DNA of 64,000 nucleotides. It comes from Bacillota bacterium (GTDB lineage Bacteria; Bacillota; Clostridia; Christensenellales; Aristaeellaceae). Below are positions 9,136 to 15,821 of the stretch, one piece after another. Every line of letters starts with the position of its first letter. Positions within the stretch are counted from its first letter, which is position 1. The notes beneath the pieces were generated by a model that had not been told where the DNA came from, made no database searches, and was given only the letters and a program-made list of their open reading frames with translations. The stretch covers positions 1 through 64,000 of the forward strand of contig JAEYCB010000012.1 of the NCBI GenBank assembly GCA_023404345.1, written 5' to 3'. The position numbers and the translations under genes were made by a program.

Positions 9136-9169
9136 CAGAGGCCGCGAAGAATTATCTTCGCGGCCTCTG
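9136..9169 (+). terminator. 15-bp perfect hairpin after the reductase
   Basis: Perfect 15-bp stem (9136-9150 with 9155-9169) with an ATTA loop, 10 bases after the stop codon. No T run follows. It probably ends or protects the reductase mRNA. Confidence 0.65.
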
Positions 9170-9195
9170 ACTGTCAAAGAACCTATTGGGAGCGG

Positions 9196-9222
9196 TTTGG
9201 AGGGCCTTGCAGGCCCTCCAAA
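9196..9222. repeat. 12-bp inverted repeat
   Basis: Perfect 12-bp stem (9196-9207 with 9211-9222) and a TGC loop. Second of four hairpins packed into 9136-9361 between converging genes. Confidence 0.55.
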
Positions 9223-9258
9223 GTGAAATCGTATCGCCCGGCTTTGCCAGGCTGGGAG

Positions 9259-9287
9259 TTTGCGCCTTTGGGGCGCAAAGATTTTTT
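9259..9287 (+). terminator. rho-independent terminator
   Basis: 8-bp stem (9259-9266 with 9272-9279) with a TTTGG loop, then GA and six T at 9282-9287. It is the only one of the four hairpins here with a real T tract, and it reads rightward, so it is the likely final stop for the reductase transcript. Confidence 0.7.
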
Positions 9288-9337
9288 AAGCATCTGGTGG
9301 AAAAGATCGCCCACCGTGAGCTTTTTCGATGCGCTGA

Positions 9338-9361
9338 GGGCGCCGGAATCATCCGGCGCCC
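9338..9361 (-). terminator. hairpin after hsp20
   Basis: Perfect 10-bp stem (9338-9347 with 9352-9361) and an ATCA loop, 28 bases past the hsp20 stop on the minus strand. No T tract follows. Confidence 0.5.
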
Positions 9362-9389
9362 CTAACGATTTCTTCTCTTTTACTCGGCT

Positions 9390-9845
9390 TTACTCGCCGT
9401 CGGAGAGCTTGCCGACCTCATCGCCAATGGCAATCTTGAAGCCGTTCTTTTTCTCCTGCGCCTTTTCCTTGGGCAGGCGCACCATCAGCACGCCGTGACG
9501 ATAATCGGCCTTGATGGCGCCCACGTCGATGCCCTCTAGGTTAAAGGACCGCTCCACATGTCCGCAACGACGCTCGCTGCACACATAGCCTTCTTTGGTT
9601 TCCTTCTTCTCCTGATTGATGTCGGCGCTAATGGTCAACACACCGTCGTTGACATCAAGGCTGATATCTTCTTTCTTCACGCCGGGCAGGTCAGCTTCCA
9701 GCAGGAACGCGTCTTCCTTTTCCCGAACGTCTACACGCATCTCCGGTGCGTTGCTGGCATCAAAGAATTCGCGCATAAAATGGTCATTGAACAGCGGGGC
9801 AAAAGCAGAGTCAAAAGCACGACGGAACGGAACGATTGTATACAT
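9390..9845 (-). CDS. small heat shock protein, Hsp20/alpha-crystallin family
   Basis: ATP-independent holdase that binds unfolding proteins in the cytoplasm. 151 residues with a short N-terminal arm, then the alpha-crystallin domain from about residue 37: MRVDVREKEDAFLLEADLPG, the DISLDVNDGVLTISA strands, and VERSFNLEGIDVGAIKADY. The C-terminal tail lacks an obvious IxI motif; IAIGDE is the nearest. Overlapping CtsR sites at its promoter put it in the class III heat-shock regulon. The gene stands alone between hairpins. Confidence 0.93.
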   Translation of the reverse strand: MYTIVPFRRAFDSAFAPLFNDHFMREFFDASNAPEMRVDVREKEDAFLLEADLPGVKKEDISLDVNDGVLTISADINQEKKETKEGYVCSERRCGHVERSFNLEGIDVGAIKADYRHGVLMVRLPKEKAQEKKNGFKIAIGDEVGKLSDGE

Positions 9846-9961
9846 AAAGCATCCTCCTTACAAATGCGGCGTATGCCGCCCGGTGTTAAAAAACAGTTTT
9901 TTCCGTGGCCCGGAGGCTACCGGAGGTTTCCCTGTGGTGCTTTCCTCCTGACCACGCTGTT

Positions 9962-9990
9962 AGTATATCTTAAAGGTCAAAGATGGTCAA
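9962..9990 (-). promoter_or_regulatory. sigma-A promoter of hsp20
   Basis: On the minus strand TTGACC (9985-9990), 17-bp spacer, TATACT (9962-9967). The -35 element is itself half of a CtsR repeat, so repressor binding would directly block polymerase. Confidence 0.85.
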
Positions 9991-9991
9991 T
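9975..9991 (+). promoter_or_regulatory. CtsR operator 1
   Basis: GGTCAAAGATGGTCAAT, a tandem heptad matching the CtsR consensus RGTCAAANANRGTCAAA except at the last base. It covers the hsp20 -35 element. Confidence 0.85.
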
Positions 9992-10010
9992 TTTGAAAAC
10001 TCTTTTTGTA

Positions 10011-10027
10011 GATCAAAGAAGGTCAAA
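10011..10027 (+). promoter_or_regulatory. CtsR operator 2
   Basis: GATCAAAGAAGGTCAAA, a second CtsR tandem heptad 36 bp from the first and upstream of the hsp20 promoter. A pair allows cooperative repression. Confidence 0.8.
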
Positions 10028-10033
10028 AACAAC

Positions 10034-10061
10034 ATCAGCCACTGGCAAAATAGTGGCTGAT
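10034..10061 (-). terminator. terminator of the gph-like gene
   Basis: 10-bp stem (10034-10043 with 10052-10061), 8-base loop. Reading leftward it is followed by a T-rich GTTGTTTTTG. It separates the phosphatase transcript from hsp20. Confidence 0.75.
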
Positions 10062-10091
10062 GCTAACGAAATCAAACTTTTTCTTCGTTTT

Positions 10092-10772
10092 TTATCGTTT
10101 TTCAGATAAATTGCCCAAAATGTAATCTCCCAGCTGGTTGGGCGTATAAAACAGCGCAGTAGCACCCGCAGCGCGCAGCTCAGCCTCCGTACGGAATCCC
10201 CAGCAGACCGCAGCACAGTCCACCCCGGCGTTGCGAGCGGTTTCCACATCTACGTCGCTGTCACCCACATAAAGTACCTCAGAGGGCTTGCATTTCCATT
10301 CCTCCATTACCCTGAGGACCGTATCCGGTGCTGGCTTGCGACGCACGCCCTCCTGTTCCCCCACTGCCAGCGGAATCCAGCGGCTGAAATAGTCACGCGT
10401 AAGCGCCTTGACATTGGGATCATTCTTGTTGGAAACGATGGCCTGCCGCACGCCAGCCGCATGCAGGCGGTCCAGCAGCGCCTCGATTCCATCATAAGGT
10501 GCAGTGGTATCGTTATTGTGGCGCGCATAATAGCTCTTAAACGCCTGCAGGGTTTCCTGGAAGGCTTCCTCGTCACCGTCGGCTGAGGCTGGCAGCGCCC
10601 GGTGGATCAGCTGGGCCACACCATTGCCCACAAAGCGACACACCTCTTCCAGTGTGCGTTCAGGATAGCCGCTTTCCCGCATGGCGTGGTTCACCGCATT
10701 GGCCAGATCCTCCAGCGTGTTGAGCAGCGTTCCATCCAGGTCATAAATGACCGTTTCATACCGTTTGCGCAT
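10092..10772 (-). CDS. HAD hydrolase, phosphoglycolate-phosphatase-like
   Basis: Cytoplasmic phosphatase of HAD subfamily IA, 226 residues. Motifs in order: YDLDGTLLNT (nucleophile and acid Asp) at 10-19, a helical C1 cap with FVGNGVAQLI, IVSNKND (Ser), RRKPAPDTV (Lys) and YVGDSDVDVETA (metal Asp). This is the Gph/PpaX layout. Phosphoglycolate or pyrophosphate are the usual substrates; which applies cannot be told. The start ATG 10772 follows GGGAGGGAC. Divergent from the next gene. Confidence 0.85.
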   Translation of the reverse strand: MRKRYETVIYDLDGTLLNTLEDLANAVNHAMRESGYPERTLEEVCRFVGNGVAQLIHRALPASADGDEEAFQETLQAFKSYYARHNNDTTAPYDGIEALLDRLHAAGVRQAIVSNKNDPNVKALTRDYFSRWIPLAVGEQEGVRRKPAPDTVLRVMEEWKCKPSEVLYVGDSDVDVETARNAGVDCAAVCWGFRTEAELRAAGATALFYTPNQLGDYILGNLSEKR

Positions 10773-10868
10773 TAAGCAGGTCCCTCCCCATGACTTTCGT
10801 CACCGGCATGATACCACTAGTTCTCACTTTGCGCAACCCGGTTTTACAATGCCAACCCTTTCCCTCGA

Positions 10869-10897
10869 TTGCGAAAACAGCCGCGCTTTGCTATAAT
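10869..10897 (+). promoter_or_regulatory. sigma-A promoter of the 10934 gene
   Basis: TTGCGA 10869-10874, 17-bp spacer, TATAAT 10892-10897, 36 bases before the ATG. Confidence 0.8.
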
Positions 10898-10933
10898 GGT
10901 TGCACGCTTTATGAAAGGGAGGAGGCCTGCCGC

Positions 10934-11494
10934 ATGCGCAAGCTGCGCCGGTTTATCTGGTATCTGGCGGGAAGGCTGCTGCTGATCACGGTGCTGTTGG
11001 GGCTGTTTACAGTCACGTTTTATTATGCCATGAATGCCTCCAACATCTATATCGTGCTCAAGGACGGCATGGCCAAGCGCGCCCAGGTGATTATGATGGG
11101 CGAATCGCCGTCGGAGCTGACCAAGTTTTTTCAGGGCAGCTATTTGCAGCGGGATGAAAACTTGCTACTGGCTATTGATGGACGCAGCCCGTACACCTAT
11201 TACACCGTGCGCGGCATCGACCACCGGCTGGAAATGACCTGGATGTGGTGCTGGCCGTGGGAGAGCACGGCGCGTGTAGAATTTATCGAAACCATTCCCC
11301 GTATCGATGGGCGGGTGGATGGAGACTACGCAGAAGCAGCGCGCGCACTGTATGGCGAGGGATATGAATCGCCCCCTAAATGGCAGGGCGGCCGCTATAC
11401 CGCCACCATGGTCAAGGAGAATAACCAGTGGCACATCCGCAGCCTGGCGCTGGTGGAACTGTTGGAACCCGATGGAGAGGGCGCCGTGCCATGA
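10934..11494 (+). CDS. single-pass membrane protein of unknown function
   Basis: 186 residues, not recognised. One hydrophobic segment at about 8-32 follows a basic N-terminus (MRKLRRF), so the remaining ~150 residues should be outside the cell. The outer part is rich in aromatic residues (EMTWMWCWPWES) and holds a repeated-looking beta pattern ending in NNQWHIRSLALVELLE, as in small immunity- or adaptor-like outer domains. ATG 10934 has AAGGGAGGAGG upstream. The stop overlaps the trmO start, so the two are co-translated; whether they work together is unknown. Confidence 0.7.
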   Translation: MRKLRRFIWYLAGRLLLITVLLGLFTVTFYYAMNASNIYIVLKDGMAKRAQVIMMGESPSELTKFFQGSYLQRDENLLLAIDGRSPYTYYTVRGIDHRLEMTWMWCWPWESTARVEFIETIPRIDGRVDGDYAEAARALYGEGYESPPKWQGGRYTATMVKENNQWHIRSLALVELLEPDGEGAVP

Positions 11495-12207
11495 GCGACA
11501 CCATGACGGTATACATTATCGCGCGCATTCGCAGCGATTTTGGGACCAAATTTGGCATTCCACGCCAAAGCGGGCTGGTGGACAGCTTGACGGCGCGCGT
11601 GGTGTTCGAACCTGAATACCGCAACCTCGATGCGATTCGTGGGCTGGAAGGCTTCAGCCATCTGTGGCTGATCTGGCAGTTTTCCAAATGTGTGGGACGA
11701 GCCTGGTCGCCCACAGTGCGGCCGCCCAAGCTGGGCGGCAACAAGCGCATGGGCGTTTTTGCTACGCGGTCGCCGTTTCGCCCCAATGCCATCGGCCTGT
11801 CCTCCGTGCGATTGGAACGAATCGAAACGGACCCCGTACTGGGGCCCGTTTTGCATGTGCGTGGGGCTGACCTGATGGATGGCACCCCGATTTTAGATAT
11901 CAAACCCTACCTGCCCTACACCGACAGCCATTCTGACGCACGGGGTGGCTTTGCACCCGGTCCGCAGATCTTTCTTGAGGTGCGGGCCACCCCCGATGTG
12001 CTCGCCCCCATTCCGCCGGATAGGCGGCAGGCTCTGATCGATACGCTGGCGCAGGACCCACGTCCTGGCTATCAGCACGAGCCCGGCCGAATTTACGGCC
12101 TGCTTTTCGCTGGTTACGACGTACGTTTTACCGTAGAGGACGGCGTGCTAACCGTATGTGAAGTTTGCCCTGCCCAAAGCAGCTCACTTGGAAAGAAGAA
12201 TTCGTAA
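11491..12207 (+). CDS. trmO: tRNA t6A37 N6-methyltransferase, TrmO/TsaA family
   Basis: TrmO uses S-adenosylmethionine to methylate t6A at position 37 of some threonine tRNAs. 238 residues. Seen: RSDFGTKFGIPRQSGLVDSL at the start, the RNLDAIRGLEGFSHLWLIW core, GVFATRSPFRPNAIGLSSVR (SAM/tRNA site) and GTPILDIKPYLPYTDS. The C-terminal ~70 residues make the extra domain found in longer members. ATG 11491 overlaps the previous stop as ATGA, with GGAGAGG 10 bases upstream. It converges on the next gene with a 17-base gap. Confidence 0.9.
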   Translation: MSDTMTVYIIARIRSDFGTKFGIPRQSGLVDSLTARVVFEPEYRNLDAIRGLEGFSHLWLIWQFSKCVGRAWSPTVRPPKLGGNKRMGVFATRSPFRPNAIGLSSVRLERIETDPVLGPVLHVRGADLMDGTPILDIKPYLPYTDSHSDARGGFAPGPQIFLEVRATPDVLAPIPPDRRQALIDTLAQDPRPGYQHEPGRIYGLLFAGYDVRFTVEDGVLTVCEVCPAQSSSLGKKNS

Positions 12208-12224
12208 CAGCAGGCCCTGCTTAT

Positions 12225-13511
12225 TCAGGTCCGCACCGCATCGCCTTCCAAAATCAGCAGTACGCCCATCATTGTTACAGCTGCTATATCCCGGCTGTAT
12301 ACTACCGTGCCCAGCAGCGCAGTGGCGCTCACAGCAATCCCCATCAGGACCAGATGTGCCCTGGCGGGGCTTTTTTTCAGGCCACGGAAGGACCCGCGCC
12401 CCATCAGCCACAGCATGCCGCCCATTAGCGCCGTGCCCAGCACACCCGTGCCGCTCAGCGCATCCAGAATGTCGCTATGCTGGCTAAGCAGCTTTTCACC
12501 GCCAAACATGCTGCCCGTGACAGGAGAGCGTGCAAAGCCTTCCAATGCCGTCAGATAATAGCCCAAGCGGGAATCCGCGCTGGTGACGCCGCCTTCAAGC
12601 GCCTGCAACAGCTGGCGGAAACTGAAGGCAAAATTGGTCAGTCCCAGGCTCTCGCACACATTGGCAGCCAGCGCAGTCAGCGGCACACGCAGCAGAAACG
12701 CCGCCAGGAGCGGCAGCGCTCCCCAGAGCAGAGAGGCGCCAAGTCCCACGCGTCCCCGTGTGACGGCGCGTACCACCAGCGCAATACCCTCCACCGCCAG
12801 AATTGCCGCTGTAAACAGCATAGCATAGGTATACTGCGACAGCACCACCATAATTGCCTGCGCCGCCAGCAGTATGCAAAAGGCCACCCGCCGCCATCCC
12901 TTGTGCTGCTGGATACCCAGGCATGTCAGGGGCAAAGCGGCCACCGTAGCATATACAAAGTCATACCCTCCGATGTTGCGCAGCATCAGTTCCTTGAGAT
13001 AAGCCGCCTGTGCTTCGCCTCCGGCTCCATAACCCAGGGAGCGTGAATAGGCATATACGCGCCCGCCACGCAGCATGCCCTGAATAAGCCAGCCGATGGT
13101 GGTGAGCGTGGTCACCGCAACCACGGCCAGCATGAGCGGACGCACCCAGCGCCACAACCGATTGTCGCCCCGTTCCCGCGCATAACCGCAAAAGACCACC
13201 GGGAACCAGAACATGGCCTGCTGCACATAGAATCCGGGGCCGTTTTCTCCGCCACGTTCCAAAAACACGCGCAGGATGACCGGCATCAGTGCAGCGCAGG
13301 CCGCGCGCAGCAAGGTACGCCAACCGTGCGCCTTGAGCCAGGTATTATCCAGCAGCACACCCAAGCCAAACAACGCCACTGCTGCTGTACCTGTGGCAGC
13401 ATGCCCCGTGGTCTGCACAGCGGGCAGCAGCAACCAGAACAGATACAGCAGCATGGAGGCATTCATCAGCCCCGCACTCATGGCGGAGGGTTTTTCCAGC
13501 GTATGTGTCAT
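12225..13511 (-). CDS. O-antigen-ligase-like polytopic membrane protein
   Basis: 428 residues with about ten or more transmembrane segments. The loop near 310-360 reads SRLGYYLTALEGFARSPVTG, then LLSQHSDILDALSGTGVLG. The Arg, the small-x-Gly bend and the His followed by a helix and GxxG match the Wzy/WaaL O-antigen ligase pattern. In Gram-positives such proteins polymerise or attach exported polysaccharide or teichoic-acid-like chains. GGAGG lies 10 bases before ATG 13511. It follows thrE by 20 bases, probably in one transcript. Confidence 0.65.
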   Translation of the reverse strand: MTHTLEKPSAMSAGLMNASMLLYLFWLLLPAVQTTGHAATGTAAVALFGLGVLLDNTWLKAHGWRTLLRAACAALMPVILRVFLERGGENGPGFYVQQAMFWFPVVFCGYARERGDNRLWRWVRPLMLAVVAVTTLTTIGWLIQGMLRGGRVYAYSRSLGYGAGGEAQAAYLKELMLRNIGGYDFVYATVAALPLTCLGIQQHKGWRRVAFCILLAAQAIMVVLSQYTYAMLFTAAILAVEGIALVVRAVTRGRVGLGASLLWGALPLLAAFLLRVPLTALAANVCESLGLTNFAFSFRQLLQALEGGVTSADSRLGYYLTALEGFARSPVTGSMFGGEKLLSQHSDILDALSGTGVLGTALMGGMLWLMGRGSFRGLKKSPARAHLVLMGIAVSATALLGTVVYSRDIAAVTMMGVLLILEGDAVRT

Positions 13512-13531
13512 GGCGTATGTTCCTCCATACT

Positions 13532-14770
13532 TTAGTGTTTCGCGCTCCGGTCTGTCCCTACCAGCGCCGTACCCAGACCGATTCCCAGCGCAATCATTAC
13601 GATCAGCGCCATCGTATGGGCGGCGATGGAGGCACCCACCGTCATATCGCCTGTAGCAAAAGCACTCATGGCACGATAGAGCCCCACGCCCGGCACAAGT
13701 GGAAGTATAGCGATGGTTACAAATACCGTTGCAATCATTTTCAACCGGCGTGCGGCAATCTGCGCGCCCAGTGCCGCCACCAGCGCGCCTGCAAACATGG
13801 AGGCAGTTTCAGCAGCGCCGAGACACATCGCCATCCAATAACACAGATATCCCACAGCCCCCAGCAGTCCACCCCATATGATGGCCTTCCTAGGCGCGTA
13901 GAGCAACGCCCCAAAGCCGCCTCCCGCCAACAGGCTGCTTGCCAGCAGCATGACTGCGGTGCGCAGATCAAAAGGCATTGTGGACGGACTTGACAGCGTC
14001 GAACCCGCCAGTCCAATCCAGCTGCTCACATGCGTGCCAATGAGTGCACCGCCCGCCAGCAGCGCCGCGATCATCACAGCACGCGCCGCATGCGTCACGC
14101 CGGAAACCATATCGCCCCGCAGGATATCCTGCACGGCGTTGGTCATACTCAGGCCCGGCACCAGAGGCATGATAGCGCTTGCAATCATCGCCTCCACCAC
14201 ACCCAGACCAGTTAGGGCGTGAAATGCCAGCGGAATCAGTGCGCACAGCACGCCGCCCAGCAGCACGCTGCTCATCCCGCCAGCATCCCGCCGTCCCAGC
14301 AGACGCGGCACCAGCAGCGTCAGCGCCGCACAAATGCCACCCACAATCATATCCACCCATCCACCGCCAAACATCACGGCAAACCCGGCCGCTGTCAAAA
14401 AGGCGACGGAAGGCGCATACCATGCAGCCATGTTCTCCCCAAGACAGGCTGCCTCCCGTAACGCGTCCATCACCGCTTCCGGCGCAAGCGTCCCTTCGGC
14501 CAGTTGCCGGCTGATCTGATTGACCCGGTCTACTCTCGCCAGATGGGTTCCATGGAGAAAAATCCGGCATACCGAGGTTTCCCGCTCGCCACACTCATCC
14601 GTATAGGAGATAAACAAACCGCTGGGTATACCGAACACATCTACCTCTGTCATCCCCATGGCACGAGCCATGCGCGTTACCGTGTCCTCAGCGCGGTAGG
14701 TTTCGCCGCCATTTTCCAAAATGATGCGCCCCGCCAGGCTCAGAATCCTGGTACGCCACGCTGCGCTCAT
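13532..14770 (-). CDS. threonine/serine exporter, ThrE family (fused two-domain form)
   Basis: 412 residues, inner-membrane amino-acid exporter. The N-terminal soluble part (about 1-115) has NGGETYRAEDTVTRM and the Ser-protease-like ThrE pattern. Five TM segments follow, including IASAIMPLVPGLSMTNAVQD, then a second five-TM half with LPLVPGVGLYRAM. This is the ThrE_1 plus ThrE_2 fusion (YjjP plus YjjB). ATG 14770 is preferred: AAGGAGG at 14780-14786 is 9 bases upstream, whereas the earlier in-frame ATG at 14779 touches the AGGAGG. A terminator-like hairpin sits just before the RBS. Confidence 0.9.
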   Translation of the reverse strand: MSAAWRTRILSLAGRIILENGGETYRAEDTVTRMARAMGMTEVDVFGIPSGLFISYTDECGERETSVCRIFLHGTHLARVDRVNQISRQLAEGTLAPEAVMDALREAACLGENMAAWYAPSVAFLTAAGFAVMFGGGWVDMIVGGICAALTLLVPRLLGRRDAGGMSSVLLGGVLCALIPLAFHALTGLGVVEAMIASAIMPLVPGLSMTNAVQDILRGDMVSGVTHAARAVMIAALLAGGALIGTHVSSWIGLAGSTLSSPSTMPFDLRTAVMLLASSLLAGGGFGALLYAPRKAIIWGGLLGAVGYLCYWMAMCLGAAETASMFAGALVAALGAQIAARRLKMIATVFVTIAILPLVPGVGLYRAMSAFATGDMTVGASIAAHTMALIVMIALGIGLGTALVGTDRSAKH

Positions 14771-14791
14771 ACCGCGCATCCTCCTTCAAAA

Positions 14792-14812
14792 GAGCCGCGC
14801 TCTGCGCGGCTC
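14792..14812 (-). terminator. terminator-like hairpin in the thrE leader
   Basis: 9-bp perfect GC stem (14792-14800 with 14804-14812), 3-base loop, followed on the minus strand by TTTT and then the thrE AAGGAGG. Its place between promoter and RBS suggests attenuation rather than end-of-gene termination. Confidence 0.65.
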
Positions 14813-15116
14813 AGCGTGTTGACAAAGTACGAAGTTCAGGGGCATGCTGCCACAGCCAGGGGTTGGGGCGGTGTCCCGATCGCGCAGTCGTTGCAGGCGC
14901 GCTAGCCGCACCCTTGCTCATCTTACTCCCCAGCTTCGGGGGCTCTTTGCGCCTCGCGTAACAGCCCACTGAACTGGCGCTTCCCATCGGTACCCAAAGC
15001 CTTATGCCACAGCACTTTCTCCCAGCGTTGCGCGTGTCCGAAGGCCACAAAAAACGCCATTTTTCCCAAAACACGGATTTTCAAGCAGTCCGAGCCAAAT
15101 TTTCCCGGCCTGGACT
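14813..15116 (-). promoter_or_regulatory. ~300-nt leader upstream of thrE
   Basis: Transcript region expected from the promoter at 15123-15151 to the hairpin at 14792. It contains several GC-rich inverted repeats and a short frame (14923-15060). The segment rc(14885-14915), reading GGGTGCGGCTAGCGCG, carries GCGGCT, which can pair with AGCCGC in the 5' half of the terminator stem. That gives a possible antiterminator. No known riboswitch class is recognised. Confidence 0.45.
14923..15060 (-). CDS. possible 45-residue leader peptide or small protein
   Basis: ATG at 15060-15058 to TAA 14925-14923. It reads MAFFVAFGHAQRWEKVLWHK at the start and ends EAQRAPEAGE. A weak GGGAAAA precedes the ATG. 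It lies wholly within the thrE leader, downstream of a good promoter. It could be a leader peptide linked to attenuation, a small gene, or chance; there is no family recognition. Confidence 0.25.
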   Translation of the reverse strand: MAFFVAFGHAQRWEKVLWHKALGTDGKRQFSGLLREAQRAPEAGE

Positions 15117-15122
15117 ACGCGT

Positions 15123-15151
15123 AGTATAGCAGATGCCCTGGTAGAATGCAA
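15123..15151 (-). promoter_or_regulatory. sigma-A promoter of the thrE leader transcript
   Basis: Minus strand TTGCAT (15146-15151), 17-bp spacer, TATACT (15123-15128). It overlaps the perfect palindrome ACTACGCGTAGT at 15114-15125, covering the transcription start. Confidence 0.75.
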
Positions 15152-15157
15152 CTTTAC

Positions 15158-15613
15158 CTATGGGCGGATCACCACTGATTCGATCCTCTCACGCAAAGGG
15201 AAAAGGCGGTCCATGTCCGAAGCGTCCAGCGCAATGCAACCCTGGGTCCAGTCATGCTGGCTTCCACCCTCATGAATGTAAATCTCTCCGCCCATAGGTG
15301 ATCCCCAGGGAGGCCGCCGGCCCTCACGATGTGCCTGTTCCACAGCGCAAAACGTGGCGTGATCGATCTCTCCACGCAAAAGCGCTGCCTGTGCATCCTC
15401 TACACCAGGGTAGGACAGTCCCAGACTGCGCCCGTATTTACCCTGTTCCTTAACCAGGCATATCGTGTAGGTTCCTTCGGGCGTGCGCCCGTCCCCTTCG
15501 CGCTGCTTAGGGCCCTCCGGTTCGCGCCCCAGCGCCGCGCGGCAGCACAGCACCTTTTTCTCACCGTCAAAAACTGTCAACTTTCTGTCGTGCTTTTCAA
15601 TAACAACCTGCAT
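15158..15613 (-). CDS. L,D-transpeptidase (YkuD domain), no signal peptide
   Basis: 151 residues, almost only the YkuD catalytic domain. Family role: 3-3 cross-linking or anchoring in peptidoglycan through an active-site Cys. Seen: GRTPEGTYTICLVKEQG, IYIHEGGSQHDWTQGCIAL with the conserved His and the catalytic Cys in TQGC, then LDASDMDRLF. ATG 15613 is chosen because CTCCTCCC (minus GGGAGGAG) lies 4 bases before it. The frame extends 19 codons further back, with a short hydrophobic MLQTIHMFFTARAL, but without an RBS. As annotated there is no export signal, which is odd for a wall enzyme. Confidence 0.85.
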   Translation of the reverse strand: MQVVIEKHDRKLTVFDGEKKVLCCRAALGREPEGPKQREGDGRTPEGTYTICLVKEQGKYGRSLGLSYPGVEDAQAALLRGEIDHATFCAVEQAHREGRRPPWGSPMGGEIYIHEGGSQHDWTQGCIALDASDMDRLFPLRERIESVVIRP

Positions 15614-15693
15614 ACGCTCCTCCCATGTCAAGGCCCTAGCTGTGAAAAACATGTGAATAGTCTGTAACATTCTGCCTTTCGACCCTAAAACCC

Positions 15694-15722
15694 TTGCGGA
15701 AAAACCAGCGGTGTGTCATAAT
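15694..15722 (+). promoter_or_regulatory. sigma-A promoter of the parvulin gene
   Basis: TTGCGG 15694-15699, 17-bp spacer, CATAAT 15717-15722, about 100 bases before the ATG. The 5' UTR holds a small GC hairpin near 15741-15765. Confidence 0.65.
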
Positions 15723-15821
15723 GACCTAGATATCAAACCGCCGGGCATTCGCCCGCAAGGGCGGCGTGTCCGCGGATCTGCCCCCTTTGATAATCCCGTT
15801 TTGGAAAGGAACGTTGCAACC

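Noticed and set aside
14811..15116. T-box riboswitch upstream of thrE
   Set aside because: AAGGGTG is present, but the TGGNACC bulge and Stem I motifs are not; only a generic attenuator is supported.
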